64,000 nucleotides of DNA from Aeromicrobium sp. A1-2 (lineage in GTDB: Bacteria > Actinomycetota > Actinomycetes > Propionibacteriales > Nocardioidaceae): contig NZ_CP027482.1 of NCBI RefSeq assembly GCF_003443875.1, forward strand, positions 2,170,001-2,234,000, given 5' to 3'. The notes under the pieces are model-generated. The model saw nothing but the letters and a program-made list of their open reading frames with translations, was not told the origin of the DNA and searched no databases. Of the stretch, positions 45,603-54,761 are shown one piece after another. A program made the position numbers and the translations under genes. Each line of letters starts with the position of its first letter. Position 1 is the stretch's first letter.

Positions 45603-46777
45603 CATTGGCCTTGGTAGTCGCGTTCTGGGTTGATGGTGAGCTCGCGCAAAAGCTCTCCGGTGACGGCGTTGGCGATGCGGACGTGCAGGTCCTGGATGAG
45701 CAGGATGACGTGGGTTCGGGCGTGGGTTCGTCCGACTCCGATGTGGTGCAGTTTGCCGTTGACGCGCAGCGTCACGGCACCTGTTTTGTCGATGCGGTCG
45801 TGACGGACACGGTCATGCGTGTCGGCGTCCCGGCTGTTGCCGGGCAGAGCTTTCGGCATGGTCTCGAACAAGGCGGCCGGTGTTGCCTGGTGGGGCAGGG
45901 ATCGGTGGGGCGGCGGCTGTTGTATTCGTCGACGAAGACGTCGAGCACAGCTTGGAGTTCGTCGATGGTGGCGGGTTGGACCGGTTGGGCGCGGAGCCAC
46001 TTCTTGAGCGTCTGCTGGAAGCGTTCGACCTTGCCCTGGGTCGTGGGGTGGTTGGGGCGGCCGTTCTTTTGGACCACGTCCCAGTCGCGGAGTTGTTGCT
46101 CGAAGCTGTTGCGTCCGCCTTGCCTGCCGATGCCAGCGAGTCGGACGGTGTAGACCATGCCGTTGTCGGTCAGCGTTGAGGCGGGAATGCCGTGCTGGCC
46201 TGCGGTTTTGCGGAAGGTGGCCTTCACGATTGTCGTGGTGATCGCCCGGTGGCGGACACGTGGAGGGCGTAGCGGGTGCAGTCGTCGAGCCAGGTGATGA
46301 TCTCGACACCTTTGGGATAGGCCTTGATGTCGGTCAGCGGGTAGTGGGTGAAATCGGACTGCCAGGTCTCGTTTGGCATCTGGGCCTGGAAACGGATGTA
46401 GGAGGACTTTGGTCGCTTCTTCGGCTCGGGACAACCAGTCCGCCCTTGGCCAGCTGTCGGGCGATCGTGGCCCTAGAGACCGTCACATCGTGATCTTGTG
46501 CCAGGTGCCAGCCGATCGTGTCTGGGCCGGCGTCCAGACCGGCGTCGACCAGCTTGCGGCGGAGCGTCCAGATCAGCTCGACCGTCTCGGCCGGTGTCGC
46601 GTTCGGTGTTGTTTTGGGCCGTCGAGAGTGTGGCTCAAAGGCCGCCTCGTCTTCAGTGCGGTAGCGGGCCACGAGCTTGGAGACCCACCCTTTCGACACC
46701 CCGTAGGTCGCGGCGACGTCGGCTTGGGTGCGGCCCTCGAGGACGACGGCGGTGATGATCAGGCGGGCTTTCGACAT
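45602..46777 (-). pseudogene. IS481-family transposase, three frameshifts
   Basis: The N-terminal helix-turn-helix (MSKARLIITAVVLEGRTQADVAATYGVSKGWVSKL) is in one frame; the start of the catalytic core (QSDFTHYPLTD...ITWLDDCTRYA) in the second; ITTTIVKATFRKTAGQHGIP, TLTDNGMVYT and KVERFQQTLKKWL in the third; then after the codons for EYNSRRP the remainder (HRSLPHQATPAALFE) in a fourth segment. Breaks lie near 46428, 46251 and 45907. Each is repaired by adding one C (G on the plus strand) to a C-run. Without the breaks the protein would be about 390 residues with a complete DDE core. Confidence 0.88.
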
Positions 46778-46870
46778 GGCCGAATCCGACCAGCGAAGTG
46801 TCTCCTATGTCTTGAGACAGCAGTTTCCTATGACCCGAGACATGGGTTTCCTATGTCCTGAACCAGCACA

Positions 46871-46885
46871 CTGTCACCGGCACCC
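46871..46885 (+). repeat. 15-bp target-site duplication, right copy
   Basis: Identical to 45527-45541. It is a remnant tRNA-Leu 3' tail at the right edge of the IS; the following 244 bp to the abiEi start are relatively AT-rich and hold no recognisable gene apart from the antitoxin promoter. Confidence 0.85.
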
Positions 46886-47077
46886 TGGGTTGTTGGCGGA
46901 AACCGCTCACTTTGTTGGTGAAACCTGGCCGAAAAAGCCGAGGTTGAGCGAGTTTCGCCGTCGAACCCTATTTCCTCGTTCTGATGCGGGCTGAGGCCGG
47001 CGATCCGAAGTTGGCGTGGGCGGCAATGGCCCTGAAACGACCAAAAGACCAGTGGAGTTTTGTCAGTCCTGAGTGCT

Positions 47078-47118
47078 AGTATGCAAAGTGTCGCTTAAAT
47101 AACTACGCTTTACATACT
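47078..47118. promoter_or_regulatory. inverted-repeat operator/promoter of the AbiE pair
   Basis: AGTATGCAAAGTG (47078-47090) and CGCTTTACATACT (47106-47118) are inverted copies with 11 of 13 positions complementary; TACGCT (47104-47109) inside is a -10 candidate. AbiEi antitoxins are known to repress their own operon by binding inverted repeats, so this is the predicted operator. The segment is far more AT-rich than the window. Confidence 0.65.
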
Positions 47119-47129
47119 AAGGAGGGAGG

Positions 47130-47744
47130 ATGACTCGAGTACCACTAGACATGACCCAAGCTCCGCTTCGCACGGTTCGACCGAAGGATCTCGCCGAGAT
47201 CTACGCGAACCCGCGAGCCGAGATTGCGCGCATGGTCGAGCAGGGTGCCGTCACCCGTCTCGCATACGGCTACTTCATCGTGACTCCTGACGATCAGGGT
47301 GACGGTTGGAAGCCCACGATCGAGACCGCAGCCGCCGGCATCGCCGCAGCCATCTTCGGCCAGCGCAACATGGTCCTCATGGGAGTCACCGCGGCGCGCG
47401 TTCATCTCGCCATTCCCCGTGCCATCGGTGTTGCCGTGATCGCTGCCCCGCGCCAGCACCGTCCCGTCAAGCTTGAAGACGGTGGGAAAGTTCGGTTCGT
47501 CGCGCGCGACGTCGACGGCCTTGACGCCCGCCTGGAAACCCTGGAAACGGGTCAGGCCCTAGTCACCACTCCTGAACAGACTCTTCTCGACCTGGCCAAG
47601 CGGCCAGACCTTGGAGACTTGGCTACCGAAGCGCATGCAGCCGTCCGCAACCTGGCGGGTCGAGCCGACTGGGAGAAGCTGACCCGGCTTGCCCACAGAC
47701 AGCGCGCCAGGGCTGCCCTGGAACAGATCGAGGCACTGCGATGA
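47130..47744 (+). CDS. abiEi: type IV antitoxin, AbiEi family
   Basis: 204 residues. N-terminal winged-helix region (TVRPKDLAEIYANPRAEIARMVEQGAVTRLAYGYFIVTP) and AbiEi-type C-terminal domain (VTTPEQTLLDLAKRPDLGDL). Acts as antitoxin and autorepressor in the AbiE systems that abort phage infection. Ideal AAGGAGGGAGG ribosome site. The next gene starts inside its stop (ATGA). Confidence 0.87.
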   Translation: MTRVPLDMTQAPLRTVRPKDLAEIYANPRAEIARMVEQGAVTRLAYGYFIVTPDDQGDGWKPTIETAAAGIAAAIFGQRNMVLMGVTAARVHLAIPRAIGVAVIAAPRQHRPVKLEDGGKVRFVARDVDGLDARLETLETGQALVTTPEQTLLDLAKRPDLGDLATEAHAAVRNLAGRADWEKLTRLAHRQRARAALEQIEALR

Positions 47745-48576
47745 CGGATCGTCAGCCGGCCGGCAACGCAGACGGTGGACAGTTCCGCGCACGCAGGCGT
47801 CAAGGATCGACACGTCCGCTCGCAGACTCGATCGGGCTCAGCCCGTCGGACCTAGCCGCGGTGCAGGAGAAGTTCGGGGTCGGCCCTGAACAGGTCCGCA
47901 GGGACCACCTAATCTCCCACCTCCTGGGAGCCCTCAGTGCAATGCCCGAGCGGGATGGGCTCGTCTTCTTCGGCGGCACCGCTCTGTCGCGGACTCACCT
48001 GACCGACCTGCGACTCAGTGAAGACATCGACCTGATCGCCACCGGAACCGCACCAAAATGGCTGAGGCCATCACCGCAGCCTTCGAGTCAGGGCTCTCAC
48101 GCACCCACGGCGCAGTCGAATGGGATCCGCCGCTCACCCAGACCGAGGGAGCGGACCCAGCGATCATCCGGGTGGCTGGCCCGATCCAAGTGCAGATCCA
48201 GCTGCTCTCTTCTGGTGGCTACCCCATCTGGCCCACCGAAGAGTTCGACTTGGAGCAGCGATACGCAGACGCACCTTCGGCGTCGCTCACTGTTCTGACA
48301 CCTGATGCCTTCGCAGCCGCCAAGATGTCGGCCTGGCACGACCGGCGAGCGCCACGCGACCTCTACGACCTGTGGGCGCTCGGCCGAGAGGGGATCACCA
48401 GCGAGGCGACCGCTCTCTACCGAAAGCTCGGTCCCACTGGCAGCAATCCTGCGCCATACCTGTTCACCAAGGCACCAAGTGACGACGAGTGGGATGCGGC
48501 TCTAAGCCACCAGACCATCGTTGCGGCGCGGCCCCAGGCAGCTCTCGACGAGGTTCGTGCTGCTTGGCCTGCCTGA
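47741..48576 (+). pseudogene. abiEii: type IV toxin, AbiEii nucleotidyltransferase, frameshifted
   Basis: The first part carries the nucleotidyltransferase motif GGTALSRTHLTDLRLSEDIDL (Gly-Gly...Ser, then the Ser-x-Asp-x-Asp pair). The frame breaks near 48048, where GGAACCGC would read GGAACCCGC with one extra C; the rest (MAEAITAAFESGL...WHDRRAPRDLYDLWALGREG) continues one frame over to 48576. Restored length is about 278 residues, complete. Either a real inactivating mutation, leaving an orphan antitoxin, or a sequence error. Confidence 0.85.
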
Positions 48577-48820
48577 CCACCAGGATGACGAACAGGAAAA
48601 CGATGACGTTGTTCGGGTGCCCTGGGCGTGAACCGGCCTTTCGACGTCAAGACTTCTGGGAAAGATCTCGACTTAGCCTGGGAAGAGCACCGTCAAGCAG
48701 TCGCTCCGTTGCAGGTCAGAGCAGTTTCCCAAACGACCCACCCTCCCGTCGAGCCTGACATTTCTGCACAACACGCGCGCGTGTCTCCGCAGGAACGTCA
48801 GGCCCAACGGATGACCAGGG
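48577..48820. other. intergenic, no supported gene
   Basis: 244 bp between the toxin remnant and the convergent SRPBCC gene. A GTG-started 67-codon frame at 48628 has no recognisable features or ribosome site. Composition is still below the window GC, so this is probably the end of the accessory segment. Confidence 0.5.
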
Positions 48821-49246
48821 TCAGGCGGTGAGCTTGGGCAGACCCTTCTTGATCGCCGAGGTCAAGACCTTGCCGACTACGGCAGCCATGCCGGGAACCG
48901 GCGCGTCGAAGCCGATCGTGTAGTCCAGCAGCGTTCCGCCGTTGGCCGTGGGGGTCAGCTTTTGCACTCCCCAGTGGCCGCGCAGCGGTCCGCCCTTGCT
49001 GATCTTGTACTCGATCAACGAGTGCGGCTCGGCCTTGGTCGTCGTCTCCTGGAATGCCGGCAGCGGCCCGATCTTGAGGCTGCGGGTCGAGCCGGGTCCG
49101 TTGCGGGACGTGTCACCGTCGCAGATGCGCTTGATCTTGGCGCCGAAGACCGGTCCGAGGTTCTCGTGCTCGGAGAGCTTGTCGAAGACGGTGGCGGGAT
49201 CGGACGTGAACGTGTGCGTGACGTGGACGCGCTGCGGGGTGGCCAT
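48821..49246 (-). CDS. SRPBCC family (polyketide cyclase/dehydrase-like) protein
   Basis: 141 residues with a START-like fold: VHVTHTFTSDPATVFDKLSEHENLGPVFGAKI at the N-terminus, a GTLLDYTIGFDAPVPGMAAVVGKVL strand-helix end. Binds hydrophobic ligands in the family; ligand unknown. ATG 49246 is 8 nt after TAGACT (minus strand, 49255-49260), whose sequence overlaps the divergent TAGGCT by 2 bp. Confidence 0.87.
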   Translation of the reverse strand: MATPQRVHVTHTFTSDPATVFDKLSEHENLGPVFGAKIKRICDGDTSRNGPGSTRSLKIGPLPAFQETTTKAEPHSLIEYKISKGGPLRGHWGVQKLTPTANGGTLLDYTIGFDAPVPGMAAVVGKVLTSAIKKGLPKLTA

Positions 49247-49272
49247 AGCGGGAGAGTCTAGGCTGCATCCCC

Positions 49273-49308
49273 ATGGATGGGCACCGGGGCGTCTCGAGGC
49301 GCGGATGA
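49273..49308 (+). CDS. possible 11-codon leader peptide upstream of benE
   Basis: ATG 49273, 8 nt after TAGGCT (49259-49264), encodes MDGHRGVSRRG and stops at a TGA that overlaps the benE ATG (ATGA at 49305). If the promoter is leaderless, this reading frame would be translated first and couple to benE. Confidence 0.35.
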   Translation: MDGHRGVSRRG

Positions 49309-50483
49309 TCGCCCGCGACCTGCAGCAGCCCGTCAGCGCAGGCATCATCTCGGCGATCGTCGGCTACACGAGCTCGTTCGCCGTCGTGCTGACAGGGCTC
49401 GCGGCCGTCGGCGCGACCCGGGAGCAGGCCGCATCGGGACTGCTGGCGATGTGCCTGGTGCAGGCGATCGGCATCATCTGGCTGAGCCGCCGCCACAGGA
49501 TCCCGATCATCCTGGTGTGGTCGACCCCCGGCGCCGCGCTGCTGGCCGGCCTGAGCACGGTCGACGGCGGGTGGTCGGCGGCGGTCGGCGCATTCATGCT
49601 GGCCGGCGTGGCGTATGTCCTGACTGGCCTGTGGCCCGCGCTCGGCCGGCTCGTCGCGCGCATCCCGACGCCCGTCGCGCAGGCGATGCTCGCCGGCGTC
49701 GTCGTGGAGCTGTGCCTCGCCCCCGTCCAGAGCCTGGTGGACAACCCCGGCGCCATCGTGCCGATCGTCCTGGTGTGGCTCGTCGGCGTGCGCCTCGCGC
49801 CTCGTTGGGCGGTCCCGGCCGCCTTCGTGGCCGCCGGAGTCGTCATCGGGATCGACATGATCCACCGCAGTGAGAGCATCGCGGGCTCGTCCCTGCTCCC
49901 CCACCTCACGCTGACCTCGCCGTCGTGGACCTGGGCTGCCGTGGTCAGCATCGCCGTGCCGCTCTACATCGTGACGATGGCATCGCAGAACGTCCCGGGC
50001 GTCGCGATCATGAAGTCGCTGGGCTACGACGTCCCGTGGCGCGACACGATCGTCACCGCGGGTGTCGCGACGGTGGCCGGAGCGACCGCCGGCACCCACT
50101 CGATCAACCTCGCGGCGATCAGCGCCGCCCTCGCCGCCGGGCCGGACGCCGGGCCCGACCGGAGCCGACGCTGGATCGCGGCCCAGTCGGCCGGCGGGAC
50201 GTACCTCCTGCTCGCCGCGGCCTCGACGGCCCTCGCCGCGCTCGTCGCGGTCGCACCGGTCGGCGTCATCGCGACCGTCGCGGGGCTGGCCCTGCTCGGC
50301 ACGCTCGCTGATTCGCTCCAGGGGTCGATGTCGCAACCCCGCGATCGTGAGGCCGCGATCGTGACGTTCGTGGTCGCCGCCTCGGGCATCACTGCGTTCG
50401 GGATCGGCTCCGCGGCGTGGGCCATCGTGGCCGGACTCGTGGTCCATGCGGTGCTCCGCCGGTCACCACGGCAGAATGCCTGA
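49305..50483 (+). CDS. benE: benzoate/H+ symporter family protein (BenE)
   Basis: 392 residues, about 12 hydrophobic segments, starting MIARDLQQPVSAGIISAIVGYTSSFAVVLTGLAAVGA, a clear BenE opening; later QNVPGVAIMKSLGYDVPW and GTHSINLAAISAAL match the family. Proton-coupled uptake of benzoate-type acids is the family role; no catabolic genes are adjacent. GAGG lies 5 nt before ATG 49305. Overlaps trmL by 8 bp. Confidence 0.9.
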   Translation: MIARDLQQPVSAGIISAIVGYTSSFAVVLTGLAAVGATREQAASGLLAMCLVQAIGIIWLSRRHRIPIILVWSTPGAALLAGLSTVDGGWSAAVGAFMLAGVAYVLTGLWPALGRLVARIPTPVAQAMLAGVVVELCLAPVQSLVDNPGAIVPIVLVWLVGVRLAPRWAVPAAFVAAGVVIGIDMIHRSESIAGSSLLPHLTLTSPSWTWAAVVSIAVPLYIVTMASQNVPGVAIMKSLGYDVPWRDTIVTAGVATVAGATAGTHSINLAAISAALAAGPDAGPDRSRRWIAAQSAGGTYLLLAAASTALAALVAVAPVGVIATVAGLALLGTLADSLQGSMSQPRDREAAIVTFVVAASGITAFGIGSAAWAIVAGLVVHAVLRRSPRQNA

Positions 50484-50949
50484 CGTGTTCCGCATCCTGT
50501 TCCACGAACCCCGAATCGCCGGCAACACCGGTGCGGCGATCCGTCTCGCCGCCGTGACCGGTGCCGAGCTGCACCTCGTCGAGCCGCTGGGCTTCGACAT
50601 GGAGGAGTCCAAGCTGCGGCGGGCGGGGCTGGACTATCACGATCTTGCCGTCGTGACGGTGCACGCCGACCTGGACGCTGCGATGGGTGCCCTGCTGCCC
50701 GCCAACGTCTACGCCTTCACCGCCTCCGGCGCCGGGCTCTACACCGACGTGGCGTACCAGCCCGGCGACGTGCTGCTGTTCGGCGCCGAACCGACCGGGC
50801 TGCCCGCCTCGGTGCTGGACGACCCGCGGGTCACGGCACGCGTACGCCTGCCGATGCTGCCGGGGCGGCGCTCCATGAATCTCGCCAACACGGCCTCGGT
50901 CGCGGTGTTCGAGGCCTGGCGCCAGCAGGGGTTCACGCTCCCGGACTAG
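50476..50949 (+). CDS. trmL: tRNA (cytidine(34)-2'-O)-methyltransferase
   Basis: A 157-residue SPOUT methyltransferase: FRILFHEPRIAGNTGAAIRLAAVTGAELHLVEPLGF, LLFGAEPTGLP and the knot motif LPMLPGRRSMNLANTASVAVFEAWRQ. Modifies the wobble base of certain tRNAs (tRNA-Leu in E. coli). Starts inside the benE stop region. Confidence 0.93.
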   Translation: MPDVFRILFHEPRIAGNTGAAIRLAAVTGAELHLVEPLGFDMEESKLRRAGLDYHDLAVVTVHADLDAAMGALLPANVYAFTASGAGLYTDVAYQPGDVLLFGAEPTGLPASVLDDPRVTARVRLPMLPGRRSMNLANTASVAVFEAWRQQGFTLPD

Positions 50950-51054
50950 TCCGTTGGCACCAGCTTTGGTGACATGTGGGTTGAGTTGGCCGATTCGGTC
51001 CAGGAGTGCGCCGCGCCCGACCTACAGTGAGCTGTCCCAGAGGAGGGGTGGCGC

Positions 51055-51768
51055 GTGAGCAGGTTCGCGATGACGACACGGTGGTCGCTCCTGCTGGCGA
51101 TCCTCGGCGCGTTCCTGATCGCTCCGTTCATCTCCTGGCAAGGCGCGACCGGCGACGCCCCGTTGCCGGCCACCCAGCTCACACCGAACGGCATCGTCGT
51201 GGTCGGGGACTCGATCACGGCGCGCTACAACGACGAGCCCGGCGACCCCCAGCAGGGCTGGTGGAGCATCACGGGCAACCACTTCGACGCCGAGGTCACG
51301 ACGTACGCCCAGTCCGGATCGGGCTACCTGCGCTTGGGGTCGGCCTGCACGGGCGACCGGTTCATCGACCGCTCGCAGGCGTACGTCGGACCCGCCCCGT
51401 CGATCTTCATCGTGGAGGGCGGACGCAACGACTGGTCGTTCTGCCGCGACGGTCGCCACGTCGCGGCCCCCGATGCGCAGATCGATCATGCGGTCGGCCG
51501 CTATCTCGACACCCTGCAGACCTATCTGCCCGCCTCGACCCGCATCGTCGTGCTCGGCCCGCCGTGGGGGCCCCTCGACCCGGCCAACCGGCTGCGGGTG
51601 ACCTCGATCATCCGGTCCCAGGCCAGGAGCCACGGGCTGCAGTTCGTCAGCACCTACGGGACGTTGACCGCCGAGGGCGTGATCGACGGCGTCCACCCCA
51701 ACCGGGACGGCAGCCTGGCCATCGCCCGCCGAGTCATCGAGGCCCTGGAGTCCCCTCCAACCCGCTGA
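51055..51768 (+). CDS. secreted SGNH/GDSL-type hydrolase
   Basis: 237 residues. N-terminal signal or anchor (WSLLLAILGAFLIAPFISW); block I GDSITARY (Ser), block III GRNDW, and block V DGVHPNRDG (Asp...His) complete the SGNH triad. Likely an extracellular esterase or deacetylase. GTG with GAGGAGGGG upstream; TACAGT (51023-51028) as -10. The 3' end overlaps convergent rdgB by 35 bp. Confidence 0.9.
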   Translation: MSRFAMTTRWSLLLAILGAFLIAPFISWQGATGDAPLPATQLTPNGIVVVGDSITARYNDEPGDPQQGWWSITGNHFDAEVTTYAQSGSGYLRLGSACTGDRFIDRSQAYVGPAPSIFIVEGGRNDWSFCRDGRHVAAPDAQIDHAVGRYLDTLQTYLPASTRIVVLGPPWGPLDPANRLRVTSIIRSQARSHGLQFVSTYGTLTAEGVIDGVHPNRDGSLAIARRVIEALESPPTR

Positions 51769-52366
51769 CCACTGCGGGGGCGATCGCGGTGAGCGCCTTG
51801 CCGCGGTGGCTGATGCGGTCCTTGTCCTGCTTGGACAGCTCGGCGGTCGACACGTCGTAGCCGTCGGCGGCGAACAACGGGTCGTAGCCGAACCCACCGT
51901 CGCCGTGCTCGGACCCCAGGATGCGTCCGGGCATCTCGCCCAGCTCGACGACCTCGACGCCGTCAGGCGTGCAGAGCGCGACGGCGCAGCGGAACTGCGC
52001 GGTGCGGCGCTCGTCCGGCACGTCCGACAGCTGGCTGAGCAGCAGCGCGTTGTTGGCCGCATCTCCGCCGGCATCCTTGGCGACACCCGACCAGCGTGCC
52101 GACAGCACGCCGGGCATGCCGTTGAGCGCGTCGACGCACAGACCGGAGTCGTCGGCCAGCGACGGCAGCCCGGTCGCCGCCAGACAGGCTCGCGCCTTGA
52201 TCAGCGCGTTGCCCTCGAACGTCGGCTCGGTCTCGGACGGCTCGTCGTACGCCGCGACGTCGGCCAGGCCCAGCACCTCGATGCCCGGCACGAGGGGTTC
52301 GAGGATGCGGCGCAGCTCGGCGAGCTTCTTGGCGTTGTTGGACGCCAGGACGATGCGCTCAGGCAC
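51734..52366 (-). CDS. rdgB: non-canonical purine NTP pyrophosphatase (RdgB/HAM1)
   Basis: 210 residues: [61 protein letters not shown] and [17 protein letters not shown] are complete ITPase blocks. Removes dITP/XTP from nucleotide pools. GTG start overlapping the rph end by 8 bp; the pair rph-rdgB is conserved in actinobacteria. Confidence 0.95.
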   Translation of the reverse strand: MPERIVLASNNAKKLAELRRILEPLVPGIEVLGLADVAAYDEPSETEPTFEGNALIKARACLAATGLPSLADDSGLCVDALNGMPGVLSARWSGVAKDAGGDAANNALLLSQLSDVPDERRTAQFRCAVALCTPDGVEVVELGEMPGRILGSEHGDGGFGYDPLFAADGYDVSTAELSKQDKDRISHRGKALTAIAPAVVSGLEGTPGPR

Positions 52367-53081
52367 GACCCAGGGCCTCGTTCTGCATGCGGGTCAGGTC
52401 GACGCAGCCCTTGGCGGCCAGCTCGAGCAGCGCGTCCAGCTCGGCCTTGTCGAAGGGAGCGCCCTCCGCGGTGCCCTGCACCTCGACGAACTTGCCCGAG
52501 CCGGTCATCACGACGTTCATGTCGGTCTCGGCGCGCACGTCCTCGACGTACGGGAGGTCCAGCAGCGGGACACCGTCGATGATGCCGACGCTGATCGCGG
52601 CGACCGACTCGACGAGCGGCTCACCGGCCAGCGCACCCTTGGACCGCAGGTGCTCCACGGCGTCGGCCAGCGCGATGTACGCGCCGGTGATGGCTGCCGT
52701 GCGGGTGCCGCCGTCGGCCTGCAGGACGTCGCAGTCGATCGTGATGGTGTTCTCGCCGAGCGCCTTGTAGTCGATCGCCATGCGCAGCGACCGGCCGACC
52801 AGGCGGGAGATCTCATGCGTGCGACCGCCGATGCGGCCCTTGACCGACTCGCGGGCGGACCGGTCGTGAGTCGCCTGGGGCAGCATCGCGTACTCCGCGG
52901 TGACCCAACCCAGACCTGATCCCTTGCGCCAGCGCGGGACGCCCTCGCTGGCGCTCGCCGCGCACAGCACCTTGGTCTTGCCGAACTCGATCAGGCACGA
53001 GCCCTGAGCGTGGTCCAGCCAGTTGCGGGTGATGGTGACGGGTCGGAGCTGATCGGCACTACGGCCATCTTCGCGAGTCAT
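52359..53081 (-). CDS. rph: ribonuclease PH
   Basis: A 240-residue phosphorolytic 3'-5' exoribonuclease for tRNA 3' maturation: [17 protein letters not shown] at the N-terminus, [12 protein letters not shown], and the phosphate/RNA-binding core [26 protein letters not shown] 53081 lies 6 nt after TAGGCT (53088-53093), so rph-rdgB has its own leaderless promoter inside the murI cluster. Confidence 0.97.
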   Translation of the reverse strand: MTREDGRSADQLRPVTITRNWLDHAQGSCLIEFGKTKVLCAASASEGVPRWRKGSGLGWVTAEYAMLPQATHDRSARESVKGRIGGRTHEISRLVGRSLRMAIDYKALGENTITIDCDVLQADGGTRTAAITGAYIALADAVEHLRSKGALAGEPLVESVAAISVGIIDGVPLLDLPYVEDVRAETDMNVVMTGSGKFVEVQGTAEGAPFDKAELDALLELAAKGCVDLTRMQNEALGRA

Positions 53082-53101
53082 GCTGCGAGCCTACGGGGGC
53101 G

Positions 53102-53866
53102 TCAGCCGAGGTCGTACGAAGACCCGGCGTTCACCAGGTCATATGGGCCGGTCCACCTGCCCGTGACGTCGGACTCCACCTCGGCGCGGTCGGTCCAGCC
53201 CGGAATGTGCGTGACGAGCAGGCGCCCGACCCCCGCCCGGGTGGCGTAGTCGCCCGCCTCCGCGCCCGTCAGGTGCAGGTTGGGCGGATTGGTCGCGGAC
53301 TCGACGAACGACGCCTCACACAGGAACAGGTCCGATCCGGCGGCCAGCTCGACGAGGGCCTCGGTCGGCCCGGTGTCGCCGGAGTACGTCAACGAGTGGC
53401 TCGCGGTGGCTACCCGCAGCGCGTACGCCGGGACCGGGTGCTCGACCAGCACGGAGGTCACCGTGAACGGGCCGAGTCGGACCGTCGCGCCGTCCTGCCA
53501 GCCCTGGAAGTCGAACTGCTCGGTCATGCCGGCCGGCTCATGGGTGCCATAGGCGCAGGCCAGGAAGTCGGCCGCGCCGACCGGGGCGTGCACCGGGATC
53601 TGCGCCAGTGCGCCCTGGGGGTGGTACTTGCTGAAGACGTAGAGCCCGGACATGTCGAAGCAGTGATCGGCGTGCAGGTGCGACAGCGCGACGGCGTCGA
53701 TGTCCCGCAGGTCGCAGAAGCGCTGCAGGTTGCCGAGCGCGCCCGAGCCCAGGTCGAGCAGCAGGCGGTACGTCCGGCCCTCGAAGGGCGCCTCGACGAG
53801 ATAGCAGCTGGCCGGCGAGTCCGGTCCGGGGAACGATCCGGCGCAGCCGATCACGGTGAGCTTCAT
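53102..53866 (-). CDS. MBL-fold metallo-hydrolase (Rv1339-like phosphodiesterase)
   Basis: 254 residues with the metallo-beta-lactamase motif [15 protein letters not shown] (HxHxDH) and ligands in YSGDTGPTE. The position between murI and rph matches M. tuberculosis Rv1339, described as an atypical class II cAMP phosphodiesterase, so a cyclic-nucleotide substrate is likely but unproven here. ATGA overlap with murI. Confidence 0.88.
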   Translation of the reverse strand: MKLTVIGCAGSFPGPDSPASCYLVEAPFEGRTYRLLLDLGSGALGNLQRFCDLRDIDAVALSHLHADHCFDMSGLYVFSKYHPQGALAQIPVHAPVGAADFLACAYGTHEPAGMTEQFDFQGWQDGATVRLGPFTVTSVLVEHPVPAYALRVATASHSLTYSGDTGPTEALVELAAGSDLFLCEASFVESATNPPNLHLTGAEAGDYATRAGVGRLLVTHIPGWTDRAEVESDVTGRWTGPYDLVNAGSSYDLG

Positions 53867-54672
53867 GCGACCCCCACCCAGGAGAACTGCTGGACCGACT
53901 CGACCTCGGGGCCCAGGAAGCGTCGGGCGAGCGTCGTGAACTCGTCGGGTCGACCCGTGGTCAGGAAGCCGTGCGTCGGGGCGGGCAGCGACGCGTCGCG
54001 TTCGAGCCCCTCGCGCACCAGCAGGGCGTAGACGTCCTTGGCGGTCTCCTCGGCACTGGAGACCAGCGTGACGCCGTCTCCCATGACGTACGACAGCACG
54101 CCGGTCAGGAGCGGATAGTGCGTGCACCCGAGCACGAGCGTGTCGATGTCGAGATCGATCAGCGGCTGGAGGTAGTCCCTGGCGACGTCGAGCAGCTCGG
54201 GCCCACTCGTGATGCCGGCCTCGACCAGGTCGACGAACCGCGGGCAGGCCTGCGTGTGCAGGGTGATGCCGGGATTGGCGGCGAAGGCGTCGTCGTATGC
54301 GCGGGACGTCGCGGTCGCGGTCGTGCAGATCACGCCCACCGTGCCGTTGCGGGTCGCGCTGACCGCGCGGCGCGTCGGGGGGACGATGACCTCAACGACC
54401 GGCACGTCGTAGCGTTCACGGGCATCGCGCAGGACTGCCGCGCTGGCGGAGTTGCAGGCGATGACCAGGACCTTGACGCCCTGCGCGACCAGGTGGTCGA
54501 GGCACTCCAGGGCGTATTCGCGGACCTCGGAGATGGGCTTGGGGCCGTACGGCTGGCGGGCCGTGTCGCCCAGATACAGGACGGGCTCGTGCGGCAGCTG
54601 GTCGAGAACCGCGCGCGCGACGGTCAGGCCGCCGAAGCCGGAGTCGAAGATGCCGATGGGAGCACTGGTCAC
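53863..54672 (-). CDS. murI: glutamate racemase
   Basis: Supplies D-glutamate for peptidoglycan. 269 residues with the two catalytic cysteines ([10 protein letters not shown] and LGCTHYPLL) and the opening [21 protein letters not shown] 54672 is 8 nt after TACTCT (minus, 54681-54686); the longer frame upstream has no support. Confidence 0.96.
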   Translation of the reverse strand: MTSAPIGIFDSGFGGLTVARAVLDQLPHEPVLYLGDTARQPYGPKPISEVREYALECLDHLVAQGVKVLVIACNSASAAVLRDARERYDVPVVEVIVPPTRRAVSATRNGTVGVICTTATATSRAYDDAFAANPGITLHTQACPRFVDLVEAGITSGPELLDVARDYLQPLIDLDIDTLVLGCTHYPLLTGVLSYVMGDGVTLVSSAEETAKDVYALLVREGLERDASLPAPTHGFLTTGRPDEFTTLARRFLGPEVESVQQFSWVGVA

Positions 54673-54761
54673 AACCGAAAAGAGTACGTGTGCCACGGGA
54701 TACGGCAAAGTAAACGGGCCGCAGATCACATGTGAGTCACGTCGCCCGCGCCTCGACGTGG

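Larger units (their letters stand above)
45542..46870. mobile_element. IS481-family insertion sequence, 1329 bp
   Basis: Ends are inverted repeats: left TGTGATGTCTCAGGACATCG, right (reverse strand) TGTGCTGGTTCAGGACATAG, both followed by GGAAAC. A 15-bp target duplication flanks them. The single transposase reads on the minus strand and carries three frameshifts. Insertion is exactly at the 3' end of tRNA-Leu. Confidence 0.9.

Noticed and set aside
45527..46885. Direct repeat of the tRNA 3' end as integrase attL/attR
   Set aside because: No integrase is present, and both repeats abut IS481-type inverted repeats exactly, so target-site duplication explains them.
47741..48576. Two separate genes in the AbiEii region
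   Set aside because: The two frames together make one complete AbiEii protein, with the nucleotidyltransferase motif in the first and the rest in the second; one missing C explains the break.
48628..48831. A 67-codon GTG-started frame
   Set aside because: No ribosome site, no recognisable sequence, and it overlaps the convergent SRPBCC gene end.
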